Assembly (NCBI GenBank): GCA_014843695.1
Contig: CM026390.1
Span: forward strand, 99,869,915 to 99,933,914
DNA: 64,000 nt
Origin: Archivesica marissinica
Taxonomy: Eukaryota > Mollusca > Bivalvia > Venerida > Vesicomyidae
Reading direction: 5' to 3'
Within the stretch, counting starts at the first letter, position 1. Every line of letters begins with the position of its first letter. Position numbers and translations under genes: made by a program. Under the pieces are notes generated by a model, which saw only the letters and a program-made list of their open reading frames with translations, was not told the origin of the DNA and did not search any database. This document shows positions 54,601 through 60,600 of this stretch, in pieces.

Positions 54601-57600
54601 CCTATTAAAATACAATACACGACAATGGCATGCCCCTTATTAAACAACTTTTACCATGGCTTCATTTTATTCAAAGGCATCCCATTGATTACATTTTCAC
54701 TATATAACCAAGCGAGAGAAGTAATTTAAATTCAGAAACTGACAGTGCCTTTGCGTTAAACTGGGAACCATTATCACCAAGTTGACATTTATTTTTCTCA
54801 TCAGTTCTATTTAAATCATAATGTATAGGGGTGGCAGACCTCGTGACACTATTTGGGAACACTTTGTTTCTGTGACAGTGGCTGGAAAAGAGTATGCTAA
54901 GTGCAAACTTTGTGAGAACCAGCAGCTTCCTAAAGCTTGCCGTCTAAAACTCCATTATGCGAAATGCAGTGCAGCATATCACTTACCAGCAGAAAAAGAG
55001 ATCCCTGAGCAGCCTATGTCAGTAAAAAGACGGAGATCTCCTCCACCAACCAAACGACAAGCTATCTCAATCCAACCAGACATGGATAGTTGTGTTGTGA
55101 AGACATCTCTAAACCAGAAAAATGCCATTGACTTGGAGATTGCCAAATTCTTCTACGCATGCAATATACCATTCAATGCCGCTGACCATCCACAGTACAA
55201 AAAGATGATGAGTACACTACGAGCAGGATATCAGCCACCTAACAGGAAGCAGATAGCCGGAAAACTCCTAGACACTGTGTATGATCAACTCCAGGATATG
55301 AAGCATGTCATTGGCGGAAAAACTGCAACTCTTGTACAAGACGGCTGGAGTAATTGCCACAACGAACCTATAATTGCAAGTTGCCTCCAGGTTGAGAACA
55401 AATCCTATCTTTTAGATAGCCACCCTACTGGATCTATGTCAAAAACAGGGGACAATTGCAAGATGTTGTGTCAGGAGTCCATCAAAAAGGCAAGGGAAAA
55501 CTACAACTGCACTGTATCTGGAGTATGTACTGACAATGCTAAGAACATGGAAAAAATGCGTGCTGCCTTACAAGAAGATGACCCAGACCTCACTGTGTAT
55601 GGCTGCTCTGCCCACTGGCTCAACTTACTTGGGCTGGATCTAACTTCACAGTCAGTGATGAAGCATGTTGTGGAAGTACAGAAGTATTTTCGCAACCACC
55701 ATAAGCCATGTGCTTGGCTGTCTGAGTGTGCCGAAAGTAAGAAACCACAGCTCTCTGGAGAAACACGATGGAAGTCTCAACTCACCTGTTTGGACAGCTA
55801 TATTGCCAACAGAACCAGCTACATGAAGATTGTTCAGGACCATGAGGATGAGATTGACCAAACCATTGCCAAAAAGATACAGGATATCAATATCTATAGG
55901 AATTCCAAGGACATGGCAGAGCTGCTTCGCCCTGTAGCAACTGCTATTGATGCTTGCCAGGCAGACTACTCCTCTCTGGCATCAGCGTGCCATACATGGC
56001 TGTCTCTTCTGGATAATCCCAATCTTCAGTCACCAGCGCACAAGACCCTTGTCACAAAATGGTTTAAGCAAGCAATCATACCAGAACACTTTACAGCTTA
56101 CAAACTACATCCAGCATATCAGGGTGTTAAACTATCTGCTTGGCAATTGGAGATTGTTAATGACTTTATTATGTCCAAGAGTCCTGCCTTCATCACTGAA
56201 CTGATTGCCTTTCAAGCCAAATCCACACCATACCCTGCTGCATTTTTCAATGAGGCAGCACTTCGGATGGATCCAGTTACCTGGTGGAAAGCAGCTAAAT
56301 CCAGTGGTGTAAATTCTGACTTTGTAGACTTTGTGGTATGTCTTCTACAGGCACCAGCTTCCTCAGCGTCAGTAGAGCGTATATTTTCCAACTTTGGACA
56401 GATCCACAGTAAAATTAGGAACAGACTAGGAAATCAAACTGCAGGAAAGTTAGTGTTCTGTTTCCGGCTCCTGAGAGGTGATCTTGAGATTGATTATTAA
56501 CTGCTGTTTTTTTTACATGAACAGTGTGCTTATCTACCTGATGTGAAGACTGCTAATTGTGAGAACATTGTGCTAATGTATATATGTAAATATTATTCTC
56601 TTATAGTTGCTGACAGTGATGCAATAAAAATATCACACTTTAGTCCCAGTTTCTTCCTAGTTTCTCCCATTTCTTCCGGGAAGAAAGGTGTTTCTTCCCT
56701 TTTTTCCCATGTTTCTTCCCACGGAAGGGAAGAAATACCTTTCTTCCCGGAAGAAAGCCAACCCTGCACAGATGGACTCTAAATTAACCAATCACATAAG
56801 TGTTGCAAATAATATCACAGCCTTACCTAACCACTGTTTGTACCAAATATTTCATGGGTCATTTGACCTCACCACTGGCAATTTATATGCATCATATTTA
56901 AAACTTATGCATATTTGAGGCACGACGCAGGGGTAAATAAAACACTAAGCCATAGCGGTAGACTGGTGTACCTAGTTCTCCATGTACTAGCGGTAGACTG
57001 GTGTACCTAGTTCTCCATGTACTAGCAGTAGACTGGTGTACCTAGTTCTCCATGTACTAGCGGTAGACTGGTGTACCTAGTTCTCCATGTACTAGCGGTA
57101 GACTGGTGTACCTAGTTCTCCATGTACTAGCGGTAGACTGGTGTACCTAGTTCTCCATGTACTAGCGGTAGACTGGTGTACCTAGTTCTCCATGTACTAA
57201 GATTTAATCAGCACTAGCTCATTCATCAAAACTTACATTTTCAAATATATTTTGTCTTCATTAAATTTAAACTTTTATTGCTACAATTCCAGAACATTTC
57301 TTAGACAACATTGATTATTTTCCATATGGCAAGCTTCAGCCTTGTTTACATTATTCAGGCGTGTAGAAATCTCCAAATTGTTCACTTGTCCGTCCGTGTA
57401 CAAGTAGACAGCAAAAATTGACTTGTCCGTCGCTGAATCCATTTCTCACAAAAATTATGGCCAACCTTCCAAAGTGGACTTGCACTTTGATTCAGGTTCT
57501 GACATACACATAACATGCTTAGCAGATATTTGATGTGCTATAAATGTGTCTCGCATTTCAACTTTCTTGCCGACATATAAACTGGATATTTTGTCTGCTA

Positions 57601-60600
57601 ATTGTGGGTACTAGTAATGTGCATATGCCACTTGTAATTTGATCAGGATAAACGGAAACTCCGTAATCCAGGAATCAACAATACCACGTTTTCATTGTTG
57701 TTGTTTTTTAGACATAGTCTTTGTCTGGTCTATCAGACTTTGATGTTCTTTTGCTACTGAGATTTTTGTTACTTGAAATTGCAGGGCTTGGATTAAAAAT
57801 GATCAGTCACTGCACTGAATCAAGTAAAATATCCATAAAATAAAACTTTGACAAATTGCTTTCGTCTGGTAAATGTTTATACATAATCATCATAGTGGAA
57901 TGTTTACATTTTCCGTTAAAAAGCTTTGGGACATTCCAATTTTCAGAAAATTAATTTTTTATTAGTCAATTTAATATTAGTCAATTTTCACATATTTTCG
58001 ACAATGACTAAATTTTAGCACTTACCTGTATTTCAACACTGATTGTTATAAATTGGTATCTTGTGTCATACAACATCGATAATTTGGATAAAGATCATCC
58101 GGCTAGTTATGTTAATTAGGCTGGGAATTAAGTAAATATGTTTGCTTCGGTGTGTCGCTGATTGGCTATGCGTATTAATGATATTAAGTTGATTGATTAC
58201 GGCAAGTATCCGGATGTCGGGGAGGAGATTAGCTTAATATGTCTCGTGGCGTGAATTTCCAAGCTGACAAATGACAAAACGTATTACCATTAATTAGCAA
58301 TTATATCCTCCAGAAATAAGGCAAAATGGATGTCGCCCTGACGTCTACTGTCGGCGACGTGGTGGGAAATAAAGCGACCACTTCGCCCAAATCGCCCTCT
58401 AGCGTGAGCCCTGGTACTGGTAGTAGGCATGCATACTGTGAAATTATCTTTTCTCAGAGTAGTTTCTATGATAGTCCAACATATTATAATTATCTAGGCT
58501 ACTTGTCAGTGGACAACTAAGATGCAGAATTCCACTTGTCCGTTCAGCAAATTGTACGAGTCGGGATAGATTTCCACACCCCTGAATATACATTTGATGT
58601 TATTCTCGAGGCTATGATGTCTTGGATGGTGTTACTATCAGCGAACATACAACAACAAACAACATTTTATTATATATTTGTATTGTAAATCAACCAATTG
58701 TGGGTAAATAAGTTATTAATGACATGTTTGCCATATTAACAGCTTACAAAAGATTTGGAAAAGAATCTTTTCAAAAGATTTAGTAACATATATTCATATT
58801 AAGCAACACTAAAACATTTCATATTCCTTCTAATTTAGTAACTTTCGGTAATGATAACTTACTAAAGTGACCAAGCAAAGAAAGATCGGAAAAGTTAGTG
58901 ACCCGACGTGGGACTCAAACCTACGACCTCCCGAACACTAGTCGGACAGCTCTACCAACTGAGCTAGCAGGGCTGTGTTCTAAAATGTTCTACCAACGCT
59001 GGAATACACTACACTCTTCCCTCTTTTATTCTTTTAGGAGACACTCCGGTTCCTGGAGCTGCACCCCTACTTTGCCCATAAGCCCTTGAGCTATCCGGGC
59101 GATGTTCTACCCACGCCGAAATACACTAAATTACCAACAGTTTTGAAATTTGCAATGATCGGGCATTTCATGATAGCGTTTACAAGCGAGTAAACATATG
59201 ATGACGTATCGACAATTGTATTGTTCGCGTAAACAGAACAGTGTCCAAATAACTGTATATACCCAGGATAAGTATTTTAAATACTTCCTCTTTTCAGCTG
59301 TTCAGTACTACCGGTAATAGCTTGCCATTTCGGATAAAGTTTACGGCAGTTAAACTTCAATAATTCACAGTTGTAAAGTACAAAACAATGTGAAAATACA
59401 TTTTACATCGAGAATATGGGTACAGGACATCTCGACCCCAAGACATCTCGACCCCTTTGGACATCTCGCCCCAGGACATCTCGGCCCACACCTTGGACAA
59501 CTCGACCCCATTTATTTATTTTGTATATGTGCTATATGTACTATTTCCTTCAACTATTATTAAAGTGTGTTTTTGGTGATATTTTGCTCATTTTGATATG
59601 TATACATGTCTTAAGTCAGGGCGTTCATTTGACCCGAGCTCCCGGTTTTTGACGCAAGAAAATTGATAAAGACGCATGTTTGACTCTTGGTGAAAATGCC
59701 CTGAGAGTCAACTTTGACCCGGGGCGTTGATCGGTCATGCGTCATCAAATATTTTCTCAGCGGAGTAATTGTCAAAATATGTCTGTCTACGAGGTCGAAG
59801 ACCGTAATCGTTCATATATAAAACGCAGTTATTTTCATCAAAAGTCTGCTGCATCTCGTTATGAACACGATCGTGATTTATGAGGGACTCACAATCGGAC
59901 AAATGGCGTCTAGGCAAACTTTACGTAAAATCTTTATCTCAACCAGCCGATCAGAATATAGTATCAACCACGCATAAAGCGCCTTCATCACTTGCGCCGC
60001 CCAGGGTTAGGTTCAAAACGCGTGGTTGATGTCATTATTCAGTTGGGTGGTTGAGAAAAAAAGGCTTACCCAAACTTTAGTATCAAAGGGAAATAAATCT
60101 TTAATAACGTTTCTCTAATACCTGTACGGCTCGGTATTTTTCCGGTAAAAATTAGTTTTTATCAAAAGACAATTATTATTGATTGTCACCTTTAGCAAGT
60201 TTTGCAAACAACCAATTACCGTTTGTGTTGTTTGCCATCATATGTGCTGCTAATCATGAGAACTGAGAAGTTTAAGTAGGTGTTGACATTATGTGTATTG
60301 TCAATGTACAATCGGCATAGATAAAACGGTGTTTTTGTAACACGTGTATTGTCAATAATAAGTTGTCTGCTATTAAGCTTATAGTGGGCCACTGATATAG
60401 AAATTATACGCCGGAATCGTTTGATGATGTCGGTGAGTAAAAGTACTTTTGCTATTGTTTGTTACAGATTTCTATGGGGTATTTTTATTCCTTCATTTTC
60501 TGGAGAATATTCCTAAATCATTCTTAGTTATATTTTCAATCAGATCGGAGATAAAAAATTAAAGAGTATCAGTTTTAAAAATTAAATCTTAAATATGGTT

